From assembly GCA_902806575.1 (NCBI GenBank), contig CADCXD010000004.1:434001-498000 (forward strand): DNA of 64,000 nucleotides, read 5' to 3'. Origin of the DNA: Jackrogersella multiformis. Taxonomy: Eukaryota; Ascomycota; Sordariomycetes; Xylariales; Hypoxylaceae. Both the position numbers and the translations under genes were made by a program. This document shows, in pieces, positions 23,233 through 34,987 of the stretch (position 1 is its first letter; each line of letters begins with the position of its first letter). The notes below the pieces were generated by a model that was given only the letters and a program-made list of their open reading frames with translations, searched no databases and had not been told where the DNA came from.

Positions 23233-25132
23233 ATGGGGATTAAAGATTATTTCCTCGTCTTGCTCCCCGTGATGGGAGCACTCATATTAAACTTCTTCTT
23301 TCGCTTATACCGGCGACGACAGCGATTCAAAGACTTGGTATGTAAGGCCTCTAAGGCTCTCACCAGCTGAATTGATGCCGATGAGAACAATTCATACACA
23401 GTTGGGAAACTAACACGGACGTAGCCTAAACCACCTCATAGCTTCTTATGGGGTCATCTCAAGCTCATGGGCGAGATCGCGAGTCAATTTCCACCAAACT
23501 CTCATCCGCAGATATACTTCACCGCCATCACGCAGAAGTATGATCTGAAGGGCATCTGGTATCTCGACTTATGGCCCATAGCGGACCAGCAGGTAATCCT
23601 GACCGAGCCGGAGCTCATGGACGCGGTGCAGGTGACGCGGGTATACAACCAGCATTGGATAGCCCAGGACCTGTTGTCGAGCATAGTTGGCGTTGACGTC
23701 GTCGCAACCGCTAACGGCCCGGTATGGAAAAAGCTACACAACGCCATGGCTCCGGCCTTGCTGCCGTCACATGTCAGAACGCTCACGGGCGTCATGGCTG
23801 ACGAGACGCTGATCTTCCGCGAGAGGCTAAAATATCTAGCAAGTAACGGCGCCGCGTTCTCCTTGGAAGACGAGCTGTCTAAGTTGCTGTTCGACATCGT
23901 CGCGCGCATCGTCTTTAACTTCCCGCTGCACGCTCAGACGAAGGGCAGCCCGTACCTTGACGACCTAAAGAAGGTCATCCAGCTGGTTAACGAGCAGCTG
24001 TCCATAAACCCGCTTGTCAAGCTCAAGGTCGCTTTGGAGAAGCGGTCCGTCAAGAAGCGTGTTGATAAGTATGTCGCGGCGAAGATCCGAGAACGGCTAG
24101 CCGGGCTCAGGAGCGAGAATATCGTACCCTCGCGCAAGGATCCGCTTAGCATCCTCGACTTGATGCTCCGCGAGACGGTGATGCAGGATGGGTCTAGCAA
24201 GGGCGCGAAAGGAGCCGAGCTTCCTCCCAAGGAGTTAGAACTCTTAGTGACAAAGTATGTCTTGTCTTACGAGCCTGTCTACAAGAGACCTAGGTACCTA
24301 TCATATTAACATGACGTGAATAGCGTCAAGGGCCTTCTGCTCGGCGGAACTGGGACGACCGTCGACGTTCTATGTGTAAGAACTCCCAGCATTCTGGCCT
24401 ATCGCATCCACTAATCGGGTCCGGCCCGTAGTACCTCTTCATGCTCTTGTCGAAAAACCCACAGATCGTTCAAAAGATGTGCGCAGAACACGACGGGGTC
24501 TTTGGCAAAGGCCTGGAAACGGCACTAGAGCACCTTAAGGACTCCCCGACCAAACTCAACGAGTTGGAGTACACGACAGCCGTGATTAAGGAGGCCATGC
24601 GGCTCTTCCCCATCGGATTCGGTGTCAGAGAAGCACCAGCAGGGTGAGAAATCGTCCCGTATAGTTCGCTACTCTGCGGTGTCGTTCGAACCAGCAACGC
24701 TAACCTCCCCGCAGCGAGACGGTCACCCACAAAGGCCGCGCGTACCCTATCGACGATCTAGTCATTGTGCCCTGCTGGCACACGATGCATTTCGACCCTC
24801 GGTACTTCCCGGAGCCCAGCTCGTTCAAGCCGGAACGGTTCCTCGGAGACGGCGTCCCGCGCGGCTGGTTTCGCAGCTTCAGCCGCGGGCCTCGCGGTTG
24901 CTTAGGCCAGGACCTAGCTATCGACGACATGCGCGTGATCCTGCTGCTCACCGTGCGGGACTTTGATTTCCAGTGCGCCGGGCTCCAGCCTAACCCGAAG
25001 CCCAAGTCGACGTTCATGGACCTCGATGCCGTTTATGGGGACATCGTCTTCGCCGAATTGGCAATGGAGGCGAAGCCCAGGGGCGGTATGATGATGACTG
25101 TCAGCGAGAGGGGTAAGAGACTCTGGAATTAA
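23233..25132 (+). CDS. Cytochrome P450 monooxygenase, resembles CYP59 (StcS/AflN-like) group
   Basis: Five exons (23233-23337, 23425-24254, 24324-24375, 24432-24643, 24715-25132) give 538 aa. An N-terminal helix (YFLVLLPVMGALILNFFF) anchors it in the ER, followed by PKPPHSFLWGHLKLMGEI. Later motifs: ATANGPVWKKLHNAMAPA (helix C), FDIVARIVFNFPLHAQTKG, KEAMR of the ExxR helix, FKPERF, and heme loop FSRGPRGCLG with thiolate Cys about 462. By memory of motif layout this resembles CYP59-type P450s of sterigmatocystin/aflatoxin pathways; a phylogeny is needed. The I-helix reads LLGGTGTTVD, where most P450s have Asp or Glu just before the Thr, so proton delivery may differ. No polyketide synthase is nearby. 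Confidence 0.88.
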
Positions 25133-25771
25133 TTGTAATGCAAGCATATACCACACTCAGGTAGGTATCTATGTAGGTATGTAAAAGTGGAATAAAGAAA
25201 GACATCCTATGATTCACGATCCCCTACTGAGCGTCTTGATCAATTTGTACCTACCCACGAAAAAATGAATCCCGTGGAATAGCTGCATAACGACTTCACC
25301 TTTCGCCAGTACACAAACTAAGCCGTTCTCCTTTGCGATAATATTTGTTATATTCATATATAAGCTGTACGAAACAAGAACGTAGCAGCCTTCCTCGGCT
25401 AGCAGAAGACCACGTCTATATCACCGGTAATCCCCACCCGAATAGCCCGGTAGGCATCAGACCTTTAATCCGATATAACTCCATGTAGCGATCGTAAGAA
25501 CAAAAGGGTATCATCCTCCACTAAATCCCGTCGTATACCTGGTATCGAAAAGAGAGAACATGGCCGGGTTAATCTCATGAAAGCAACTTGATAACGCCAG
25601 ACAGATTCTAAATCCCAGGAATAAACATGCTCCTAGGCCTCCATAATGCAGGGTGTCAATGATCGTAAAGAATAAGAAGAGAAAGGATGAAATGAAGGGA
25701 GACCGAGAATTAGCACCTTCATTTATATCGTATGCTCCATATGTCAAGTTCCCATCGGTTTCAGACATCTC
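25133..25771. other. Convergent intergenic region
   Basis: Lies between the 3' ends of the second P450 (+) and the phosphatase-like gene (-). An 85-codon minus-strand ORF at 25511-25768 begins 3 bp past the phosphatase-like stop and looks like 3' UTR rather than a gene. Confidence 0.5.
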
Positions 25772-27599
25772 CTAAACCTGTTCAGCAGGGTCTACCGGCC
25801 TATGTCCCACGATACTATCCACATCGTCATCCCGTCTAATAGAGGCGCCAAAGACAGCGCTCGGAACGCCCCCGGCGACCGCGGCAGGAGGCGGAGTCGC
25901 GACCGGGCCCGGGCCGCCAAGCTCCCAGCTGCCAACACGCTCGTGTCTCGCGCCGGACCGAGCGATCGAGATATCATGGTCCGAAGCCATCTTCTCGGCG
26001 CCCTTGAACCCGCCCAGGCTGCTACGACGCCTGTCGGCCTCGGAGGGGTCATTGCGCCGGATGCGCACCCCGCCGAAGACGAACGCCGTCACGCCGGCGA
26101 GGCCGAGAACCGCGACGGCCGTTATGGCCCCGATGACGCCAGCCACGGCCGGGGAGAGCTGCGCGCCGCCGCCGTTATTTCCGGTGCCGCTGCTCGGCGA
26201 GCCGGACGAAGAGCCCGAGTTCTGGGTCAGCGAGCTGCAGAACAGCGTGACGGAGCCGCACAGGTTGCACCACTCCGAGACGTCCTGGATGGCGAATTGG
26301 GAAATGCTAGCCTGGAAGTCGGACCACCGCATGCGCGCCTGCGAGTTGCCCCGGCCGAAGAGCGGGTACTCCGTCAGCGGGGCGTCCGAGTCCGTGCCGT
26401 TGCGGTACAAAAAGCGGACCCAGAGCTCGTCTTCGGTCGGGTAGCTTATGTCGCTGACGGTGCTGAACAGCTCGAACACCATGACCGAGCCGGGCAGCGG
26501 GATCTGCTGGAAGAGGCTCGACGACGGCATGCTGGAGAGGTCGGACAGCGCGAAGAAGGCGAGGAACGGCTCGAAGGACCCGAACAGGAGCGACATCTTG
26601 TTCGTGGTGCCGGCCGAATGGATGTGCGCCGACAGCTGCGCTACTACCTTGGCCGCCAGCATCCGGCCCGAGATGGCGCGGATCATGTCGCCTTCCTGCG
26701 ATCCCGACGCCGACAGGTTGCCGTTCAGGTTGAGCTGCTGGCTGTTGGCCAGGCTACGCAGGATCATCAGGCGGTCCGCCTTGAGAGCATCGCGTACCGA
26801 ACTATCGTGATCGTACGCGTATTGGGCGTAGTCGTATAGGTCGTAAGCGTAGTCGAAATTCAGCATGGAGCTTGCCAGCGTATTCGGGAACACCTCTTCG
26901 AACGTCGTCTGGTAGAAGGTGAGCGTCGAGTTATACAGCTGCTGGCCGGTCAAGCTGGTCCTGAAATCGTTGCTCGACGACCAGTATTCCGCACACGCCG
27001 CGTTACCTTCGAGCCTGGAGGGTTTGTGAGTAAGCTGAGGTGAGGGTTCTCGTCAGACTATGCGCAACTCACCAGACAGAGCTGAGATCCGTGATCGGTA
27101 TGGAATGGATGTTTGGGTATTGGTAGCCATCTAGAGGATAATCGATCATAGTGCCATTGGCCAATAATGACGCATTATTACCACCATTTTCGGAGGCGAA
27201 GACTTTAGTCACCGGCGGATAAAGACCTTGCAAGAAGGCTTGAGCACCTCCGACTATGTAGTCGTCCGTGGTGCTATAGAGGGAAAGCTGGTTGTTATCG
27301 AGAGCTTGCCGCTCTATGCCTGCGATAGGCGAGTTCGTCGTTAAAGAATTATCCTCATCCGATAGACTGGAATTATACGACAAGTATCGAGCTCTAAAGA
27401 GCGATCCTTGAGAGTAAAGCTGCTGCGCGCCTAGGGGAGTCAAGGTAGGCGAAAGCTGGCCTTGAAGAGGCGTACGTTCGCCATATAAGACGTACGCGAA
27501 CGAAGACCAGACGGTTTCATTGGCGGACTGGGCCACAGCCTCGCCCACGAGTGACAGGGCGGCAGCGAATGCCTTCGCCTTTAGTGAACGGGAAGCCAT
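25772..27599 (-). CDS. Membrane-anchored histidine-acid-phosphatase-like protein, catalytic residues lost
   Basis: Two exons (27599-27073 and 27014-25772) give 589 aa. A signal peptide (about 1-23) precedes a branch-2 histidine-phosphatase fold. Fold landmarks remain: GERTPLQGQ after the first strand, LTPLGAQQLYSQG, TDDYIVGGAQAFLQG, LLFGSFEPFLAFF, a C-terminal Cys pair (WCNLC). The catalytic RHGxRxP motif reads LYGERTP (Leu38, Tyr39), so the nucleophilic His is absent, and the HD proton-donor motif appears as FE in GSFEPF. After a Ser/Gly-rich linker come a transmembrane helix (VAGVIGAITAVAVLGLAGVTAF) and a basic cytoplasmic tail. I infer a cell-surface non-enzymatic protein; function unknown. 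Many N-glycosylation sites (NET, NSS, NAS, NGT) fit secretion. Confidence 0.85.
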
Positions 27600-29539
27600 T
27601 CTTCAGCTCTAAATAGGGAGAACGTCACGCCCGTCTTGAATACCTGGGTTCCAAATAGGCCTTGAAGACTAAGAGAAGACCATACGATAGGACAAGTATG
27701 AAGCAGGAAGCGAGCTCGCTATCGAGCTCGAGAAGGAGACAAAGGAGGGGTAGTTGGTAGTAGGGGTAGTAGGGAGACAAAGGTAGATAGACCTACCTGC
27801 CTTCATGTCATGGTCACCTCTGGCGCAAACGTGCATATGTACCTACCTATATGGCATCCGATGGCACCAGATAACGTGCTTGTTTTGTTCAGGGGTCCAT
27901 CATGACAAGCCCACTAGAGAGTACCGGCGCCGGAGTGTCAGCTTTCACCCAACTCAACTGTACCATCTATGAGCCTTAACCTTGGCCATACATAGTAGAA
28001 AGCAGCGGGGAGCTTGCGGGATGGGATGGCGGGGTAGCTGTGTGTGTGTGTGTGTGTGTGTGTCCGTAAAGAAGCCTGCAATATACACTAGAAGCACGCA
28101 AGATAAGAGCAAGCAAGGTGGCCTTGGCAAAGCTCTTTTTGGTATATTGGGGCTGGAGGGCTGGGGTGAGCTATCATCGGACAAGCTTCTACCCCTGTCG
28201 ATTCCACGAGATAGAGCTCTATCGTAGGTTCGCTAAGACATCTGCAGAAGCGATCTACCCTATCTAGGTACGTTCTGACATACCGTAGTCTCGAAGTGGC
28301 TGCATGAAAGGTACCCGTGACACCTATACTAGGTACCTACTATGTAGAAGATACTATATCGTTTTCGGATGATGCCCAATCCTTCTATAACTCTAGGGGA
28401 GGTTCCGTGGCTTGGAGACTAGAGGGCTGTTCTTCATCGATACCTAGCGGTGAGTAATCAAAGGCTTGGTCTTTTGCAGATCTAGAGATCTCATCTATGG
28501 TACTATGGCCCGTGCCCGTAAGATTGGGCTTGAGACATTCATAATCGAAAGATACTATGTACCAACTATTAGAGCGGACTTGGAGCGGTATTTTAGAAGG
28601 CAAGCCGGCAACTAGACTCACTAAAGTACGCCTGTACGTACCTAAGGTAGGGTTTTATAATATAATATGCAGGCCTCGGCCTTAGATTCTAAATCCGCAC
28701 AAATATGCATCAATATCGAAAATAACACGTAAGACCTCGAATACCTTAGGCAGTCTTAACTTTTGTAATCTCACAATAGAAGTTTCTAGCTATAAGATAT
28801 GATATCATCATTCCTCGAAGGATAGAATTAGTAAGTAAGTATTGTCTAGAACAATAAGATAAACAGAGCTATTCCGAAAGTGATTCGACGTTTTATAGTC
28901 CAATGAGTGGGAGGGATGGGGATCCCATCATGTAGGCACTAGCAAACTACCACACCCGATCCCAAGGCTTAAAAATTACCGAGCCGGAGCCGCAAAACAT
29001 TCACTCGATCCTAGAATCTACCCATTGTGGCCTGTTTATAGCTAGTGGGATTAAACTTGATTTATGCCGCCGCCGAAGGTTGTGATGATTGCCCTATGCT
29101 AGGAGGTAGTAGGTTAGTAGGTCGGTAGTGATCTCGAGTGTATTGGTAAAGATACCGCCCACGTGGGTGTAGATGTAAGGCGGAACTAGGTATGTAGGTC
29201 ATTATGAGATTCGTAATGCTCGTAATGCTCGTAACTCTGTGACCCTATCAGTGGCGGCGACGGTGAGAATATCAGATGGAATATGTCCCCGACGGGCGGA
29301 CTTTGTCCGCTATTGTGTCCGCGTCCACTCCAAATTAGGCGAATTGTCCTAGCTTTACCTCCGTAGTGGCATAACTTACTCATTCCAAAGAACATGGCTT
29401 GTAGAGCCTTATAAAATTATAAAAGACCCAGCGCTCCCGTACGATGGAGAAATATGAATGGAATTATTATTCTTATATGTATCTACAGATAACTACCCCT
29501 TAGCCCCCCTATCCCCTTATTTTATCTCTATTCTGGAAA
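27600..29539. other. Divergent intergenic region
   Basis: No gene supported. Contains a GT dinucleotide microsatellite (28039-28063) and AT-rich sequence. It separates the phosphatase-like gene (-) from the SDR gene (+), so it holds both promoters. Confidence 0.5.
28039..28063 (+). repeat. GT dinucleotide microsatellite
   Basis: A 25-base uninterrupted TG run, about 440 bp upstream of the phosphatase-like gene's start. Length is likely to vary between strains. Confidence 0.9.
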
Positions 29540-30843
29540 ATGGCGAAAGGCTCTATCCTAATCACTGGCGCCAACGGTGGTCTAGGCTCAGCCACCATCG
29601 AACAGATCCTACGTCGGCCGTCCGTCGCGCAAGACTACTACGGACTGTACACCGTACGCAAGGTCGAGACCGCCGAAGAGGCGAAGAAGGCCCTCCAGAA
29701 TGCCGCCAAGGTGAAACACCAATATGACCTTGTCCCTCTAGACCTATCGAGCCTCGACAGCGTACGGAAGACCGCCGCAGACATCAATGCAAGGGTTGCG
29801 AGTGGAAATATACCTCCTATTCGCGCGCTGGTGCTATCCGCCGCGTACCAGGAACATAGTCCTCAGAGCACCCTCACTAAGGATGGCTTCGATATGACCT
29901 TCCAGGCTACATACCTCTCCCATTTTCTCCTGACACTCCTGCTCCTCCGGAGCATGGACAAGGAGAACGGCCGTATAGTGGTGGTAGGTAGCTGGACGCA
30001 CGAGTAAGCAGCCACTTCGCAATGTGCATGCTTATACTGTGTCATCGGCTAATTTCCCCCAGCACTACCGATGTCAGGAATAAGGCCGGCCCATATTCGA
30101 AAATGTATGACCCCGAAGAATTCCGTCAAATCTTCAGGGATCCCGAGGGCAGCACCGAACCGATCGCCAGGGGCAAATGGAGCGTCGAGACCGGTCTCAC
30201 GGAGGATTCTCTGGCCGGTATGAGGCGGTACGGAGCTGCGAAATTATCCCAAGTCATGATGATGTAAGTGACCCCAACTATACCCCTTACCTACCTAGGT
30301 ACCTAGATATCTACCCAGATTTCTACCTAGGACGACTAGACACGTAGAATATCGAATTTTCTAGTTATTCCGTACCTACCTAGGTACCTAAGTAGGTATG
30401 GAGCCGGTTTAAGTAGGTAACTAACATCTACCAGGCGCGAGCTAGCACGCCGTCTACCGCTGGACCCCTCGCTCTCGAAGATCACGGCGCTAGGCTTGGA
30501 CCCGGGAGGCATGTCCAGCAGCCTGTCGCGACGCAGTCACTGGCTGTTGCGCACGATCCTTCTTCCGCTCGTGGGAATGATCGTCGCACCGCTTACGACG
30601 TGGCTGAACCCCAACGGCATGCTGCGGACGCCGTGGAAGTCGGCCGGCGACGTGGTGCACGCGTGCTTCGACACGGACGGCGGCCTCGGCGAGAAGCCGA
30701 ACGGGATCTACCTCAACGGCTCGGCTGTCTGGGACGTGGGGCCCGAGGCTAAAGACGAGACCAAGTCCCGCAGGTTATGGCAGGAGACCCTCAAGTACGC
30801 GAATGTTAAGGAGGGCGATACCGTGCTGGCGGACTGGAGATGA
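29540..30843 (+). CDS. Short-chain dehydrogenase/reductase
   Basis: Three exons (29540-30003, 30063-30263, 30435-30843) give 357 aa. The Rossmann NAD(P)-binding motif TGANGGLG is at residues 10-17, a VPLDLSSLDSV segment follows the third strand, VLSAAYQ stands in the NNAG position, and the catalytic Tyr and Lys are in RYGAAKLSQ. The C-terminal half after GLDPGGMSS is longer than in classical SDRs and resembles retinol-dehydrogenase/WWOX-like fungal SDRs. No signal peptide; IRALVLSAAY suggests a soluble enzyme. Substrate unknown. The second intron (30264-30434) is unusually rich in the genome's palindromic CCTAGGTA motif, which is also abundant between genes. Confidence 0.9.
30287..30415. repeat. 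Palindromic CCTAGGTA motif cluster inside SDR intron 2
   Basis: Several TACCTAGGTA/GGTAGGTA copies lie within the intron of the SDR gene. They show that the interspersed motif can enter introns, while exons of the window are essentially free of it. Confidence 0.7.
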
Positions 30844-32187
30844 TCTGAGTGTGAGGATTAGGGGTGGTAATGATTTATAATACCCGGTCGGTCTCCCGTA
30901 GTGTTTTATATATAATTGTATATGAGCTGTAAAGCATGTTAATAAGAAGCAGATTGCTACAGCATTGAAGCAGCCCAGGCGATCGAGCGGTGATGTTATA
31001 CTATGCACGGCATACCTACCCAGGTAGGTACCTAGGAATAGGTAAGAAGACGAAGGATTTCCGAACTCAGCATCTACGTCGAGCGTCAGATTTGCCGAGC
31101 ATTAAATGAGAGCCGCCAGGTCGGTACGGAAAACGATTACCGTAGCCGGAGACGAAGTTCATATTTCAGCTTCGAACTACCTAGGCAAAATGTTACATGA
31201 CAACGCCAACGCAGATAGATGGACACTCATGTAGGGACCGTCGCAACCCGGATCCACGAGACACATCCCTTTGCCTATACGATGGCTAAAGGGTTACTAC
31301 GAGTCCCGTCGGAACGCCCAGAATGGAGAACATATGCAGCCTTGCTATACTACAGTGAGAACGTTACATGTGTGGGGTTATATATTGCGGCTATATTGAA
31401 AGCCTACGCCTACGGATTGCTTCCTATGTACCCGTATGGATCCCCAATATCCCCAGCCGTGTCTTCCGTGACGAAACCGCGTAGCAAATCTTGTTATGCG
31501 ATGAGGGTGGAGTACATTTTGAATCTTGTCTATGGATAAGTTTGCTTATACCCCCTAATCCCGTCTCTCAGCTAGGAAGAAGGGTTCAATAGATATTTTA
31601 GCGCTTTAACTCGGACGTAGCGGGACCTTATAATGATTTTTAAGGTCTTGCCTCTTTGGCTATTTATCCACGGGTCTGCAAGCTACGACGGTCTACCTAC
31701 CTAGGTACGTACGCAGCAAAACGGCTAGCTTGCGAACATTACGGTTAAAGTCGTGACGCGTGACCGGCGTCGCAGATCTTGGGGAAATATGCAATGTGCC
31801 CCTTGCTATGCCGACAAGGTCGGTACCTAGGGCCTACGTCGTCTCACATATATTTTCTCTTAGAAAGCCGGCTCTTGATGAGCAGCTCATTGGCCTAGCC
31901 CCGTCGTATGGGGTAGCTAGATCAACCGCATGCAATACTAATTCGATATTCCGCATGCTAACTAGGTAGCTTAGGGAGCTGCACCCTGTTCTGCTATAAG
32001 GGGTGCCGTTTTCGTAAGATAATATCGGAAATTTAGTAAAATTTCCCATAAAGTATCATTGGGAAGAGATACTGTAATGTAATCGCCGAGAGAAAACTAC
32101 GATCGGATAGATGGAAGCCCGCAACTTTGTGAGCTGTAAGTCATCTCCTCGGAGGCGACGGAACACTCGGCCTACGACCACTCGACG
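30844..32187. other. Intergenic region
   Basis: No gene supported. A 106-codon ORF at 31219-31539 has no recognisable feature and is probably chance. A palindromic CCTAGGTA cluster lies at about 31013-31034 and another at 31692-31708. Confidence 0.5.
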
Positions 32188-33850
32188 ATGGCGCTTTTGA
32201 TGTTGCTCCTCCTGGTAGGCTTGTTGCCGTTCTTATGTCTCTCTGCGTCTCTGGCGGACTTTTCGCAACGCTATGGAACGCGCTCGCGGAGTAGGATTGC
32301 CGGCGGAAATGATGCATTGGAAGCCGGAAGGCATATCAGGGCGAGGCTCCAATCTAGGAAGGTTAACAATGTGACTGGCGGCGTCGTATCTGCGTATGAG
32401 ACATCTGTAATATCAGAGCGATCGCCGCGGGAGCCACTGGCTAGGTACGGGGCCGGCATAGTATACATGCTGGAGCGTACGTTCGGTCATCATAGTTAAG
32501 TACTGACCATCAGCTGATGATATTGTATAGTCGAGATAGGAACACCGGGGCAGAAAGTCTCGGCCATCCTAGATACCGGATCGTACACGCTGCTGGTGGA
32601 TCCGGACTGTACCCAAGCGGCAGACCCGGAAGCTTGTCAGACGTACGGATACTACGACACGGCGCAGTCCTCCACCGCTAAGAGTCTCAGCGGCTGGTTC
32701 GCCGGGCAGTTCGGTACAGGTTTCATGCAAGGAGTATGGTATAGCGATACTGCTTATGTCGGGTTAGACAGTAAGTATAGGTCCCCCATTTACAGCATAA
32801 GAACGAGGAAACGAATCAGGGTTTTGACATGGACAATATCGGCTCGACAGATTTGCCTCTTCCGAATCTTAGAGTCGGAGTGAGCAAATGGAGCCAATAC
32901 ATATGGGCTGGGGTGTTGGGCGTCTCGTACGGCAAGGCGTGGAATACCGGATACCAAACGTTGCTCGACCTTCTCGTCTCCCAAAATTATATCGCAGTAC
33001 CAATATTTAGCCTAGGCGTTGGATATCAAGGTGGCGGAAGCCCAAGTGAGTTGTCATAGGCCTTACGACTTACGACTAACCCCCCAAAATTTCTAGTAAT
33101 AGAACTGACACAGATTAGGCGATATAATATTTGGGGGAGTCGACCGAAAGAAATTCAGAGGATATCTCGAACCTCTCGGGATTTACCCGTACCCCGACCA
33201 GCAGCTGAAGATGTTCCAGCAAGTAGGGTAAGACACTCTCTAGGCCTCGGGGACTATCTGAACGAGCTGGCTCATCTTATAAAGCTATCGGGTGAACTTG
33301 ACATCCTTAGCGGTCACTCCTCCCGGGCAGGACGAAACGATGCTGACGGACAGCAACTTCGAACGCAACGTACTGATCGACTCCGGATCCACGTATACCT
33401 ATCTCGACGCGGACATGGTCGCCGTGATCGCGAAAGCCTTGAACGCATATAAAGACGAAAACGGGGTGTACCGAGTGCCGTGCGAGAACCGGGATCGAGA
33501 CGGCTCCGTGAACTTCGGGTTCAACTTCTTTAACATAATTATCCGAGTCAACTACGCCGACTTCATCGTCGATTTTAACAGTTACTGTGCCCTCGGGGTT
33601 CAACCTACAGATCATCCAGATTCGACGTGGGTATTAGGAACCAGCTTCATCCGAGCTGCGTATCGTAAGTTTCGGAAACGAGAAATTCGCACGGGTGGGC
33701 AACTAACACGTGGAGTATATAGTCGTATTTGACCAACAGAACGATGCGGTGTGGATTGCGCAATATCTACCGTGCGGCAATGACGGAATAACTGATTTAA
33801 CTAAAGACGCTGGTAGACAACTGTGGTTAGGGGTCACCGGTCTGTGTTGA
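32188..33850 (+). CDS. Secreted pepsin-type aspartic protease (A1 family)
   Basis: Six exons (32188-32476, 32531-32770, 32851-33045, 33119-33227, 33285-33664, 33723-33850) give 446 aa. A Leu-rich signal peptide (about 1-20) is followed by a basic propeptide and the mature start YMLELEIGTPGQ. The two catalytic aspartates are in LDTGSY (Asp about 111) and IDSGST (Asp about 310). Other landmarks are the flap region after ACQTYGYYDTAQSS, WAGVLGVSYG, IIFGGVDRKKF, WVLGTSFIRAAY and VFDQQNDAVWIAQ. It resembles candidapepsin/yapsin-like fungal secreted proteases more than vacuolar proteinase A, with no obvious GPI signal. Intron 2 is set at 32771-32850; the nearer AG at 32818 would break the frame. 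Confidence 0.88.
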
Positions 33851-34010
33851 CGAGAAGGCAAATGAGAAAACCAGAAGACATCGCTTGATTATACCTACGG
33901 ACAAGCCATGAGCTATTGTATACATAACTGTTCTTAACGAGCCATAAGATTATTCGTAACCTCCTCTCCTCGTTCATGTATTAGACATCTGGTCCTCGAA
34001 TATCCTCGCT

Positions 34011-34987
34011 CAACGGACCTTGCCTGGTCCAAATGTTCATCTAAGAATCGCGTTAGTATTTTCTGAGTACCGTAGCAAAGAGACAAGATAAGATCCCCTG
34101 CGATTATCCCCTAAAAACAGCGGATGATTATTAGATATCAACAACAACTTACCCCTATCTTCGACCCGCTCGTAACCGGCAAGCCCGCATGCAGGGTGCG
34201 CTGATCGCCGGTGCCATCCTCGTCCAGGTTCTGCCAGAACACGGCGTTCCCGACGAGGGGCCTGAAGGTGACACCGCCCTCCCAGGGCTCGTCGCAGTCG
34301 ACGAAGCGGCACCAGCGGGGGTCGAGAGGCGCGGCCACCATGGGGAAGTTGGTGCCGCCGCCGGTGATGTCGTCGGAGGCCGCGACGTACGCGAAGAACG
34401 AGCTGAGCCGGTTGCCGCCCAGCGCGGACGTCGCGTGCGCCGCGTTGGTGTACCAGTCCGTGTGGAAGTGGTACCGCTCGCCCGGCCCGTACTTGACCAG
34501 CTGCACGGGCTCCAGGTGCGCCCGCGGCACGTCGAACCCTTGGAAGAGCAGCGCGCGCTCCTCGATGCACCGGACCGCCGCGTCGCGCGGCACGTTGGTC
34601 GACTGCGACGTGCGCGTCTGCCGTAGCCCTTGCGCGCCTGACGAGTCGGCGACGGCGGAGTGCGAGAATGTGTCTTTGCTGGTGGGAATTGTCAATCGAC
34701 GCTACGGTCTTGTTCGACGTATAGAAGTTGGCGTATAGGCGATAGGAGATAGGTAAATAATATAGTAGGACTCACGTTATCTCCTGGAGATGGGCCTGCT
34801 CTTCGGCCGTGATGAAGTTCTCTAGATATATGACCAACGGCGATTTAGATACTATGTGACTCTGGTAGGCCGGATGCTGGCAGGAATCGCTCAATGTCAT
34901 CGGTTTTTGCGCACTGTCGTCGTGACTGTGCGCGTTTGCCGACCCAGCGGCAAGTCCTAGCAGCAATATCGATTTTAATGAGTTCAT
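34011..34987 (-). CDS. Secreted/ER prolyl 4-hydroxylase-like 2-oxoglutarate dioxygenase
   Basis: Three exons (34987-34776, 34678-34153, 34040-34011) give 255 aa. A signal peptide (about 1-19, ending SANA) targets the ER. The body is the P4Hc fold: YLENFITAEEQ at the start, VKYGPGERYHFHTDWY with iron ligands His143 and Asp145, GGGTNFP, GNAVFWQN, then the distal His about 234 in RTLHAGLPV and Lys about 244 binding 2-oxoglutarate. The last exon encodes MNIWTRQVR, matching the family's NIWxR ending. Such enzymes hydroxylate proline in secretory or surface proteins; the substrate here is unknown. It is transcribed divergently from a PDI-like gene 431 bp away, which is notable because PDI is the partner subunit of animal collagen P4H. 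The exact stop in the small last exon is my weakest point. Confidence 0.87.

Noticed and set aside
20398..30843. Biosynthetic gene cluster
   Set aside because: Two P450s and one SDR are present but no backbone enzyme, transporter or pathway regulator, so a cluster call is not supported.
31219..31539. Plus-strand 106-codon open frame
   Set aside because: No domain, no splice partner and ordinary AT-rich composition; chance is the simplest explanation.
32771..32850. Apparent frameshift in the aspartic protease between exons 2 and 3
   Set aside because: The nearest AG acceptor (32818-32819) gives a stop, but the AG at 32849-32850 restores a continuous frame (GLDNLPLPNLRVGV), so the gene is intact.
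34138..34738. Long open frames on both strands across the prolyl hydroxylase
   Set aside because: They are shadows of the G+C-rich P4H exon; only the minus-strand frame has the iron and 2-oxoglutarate ligands.
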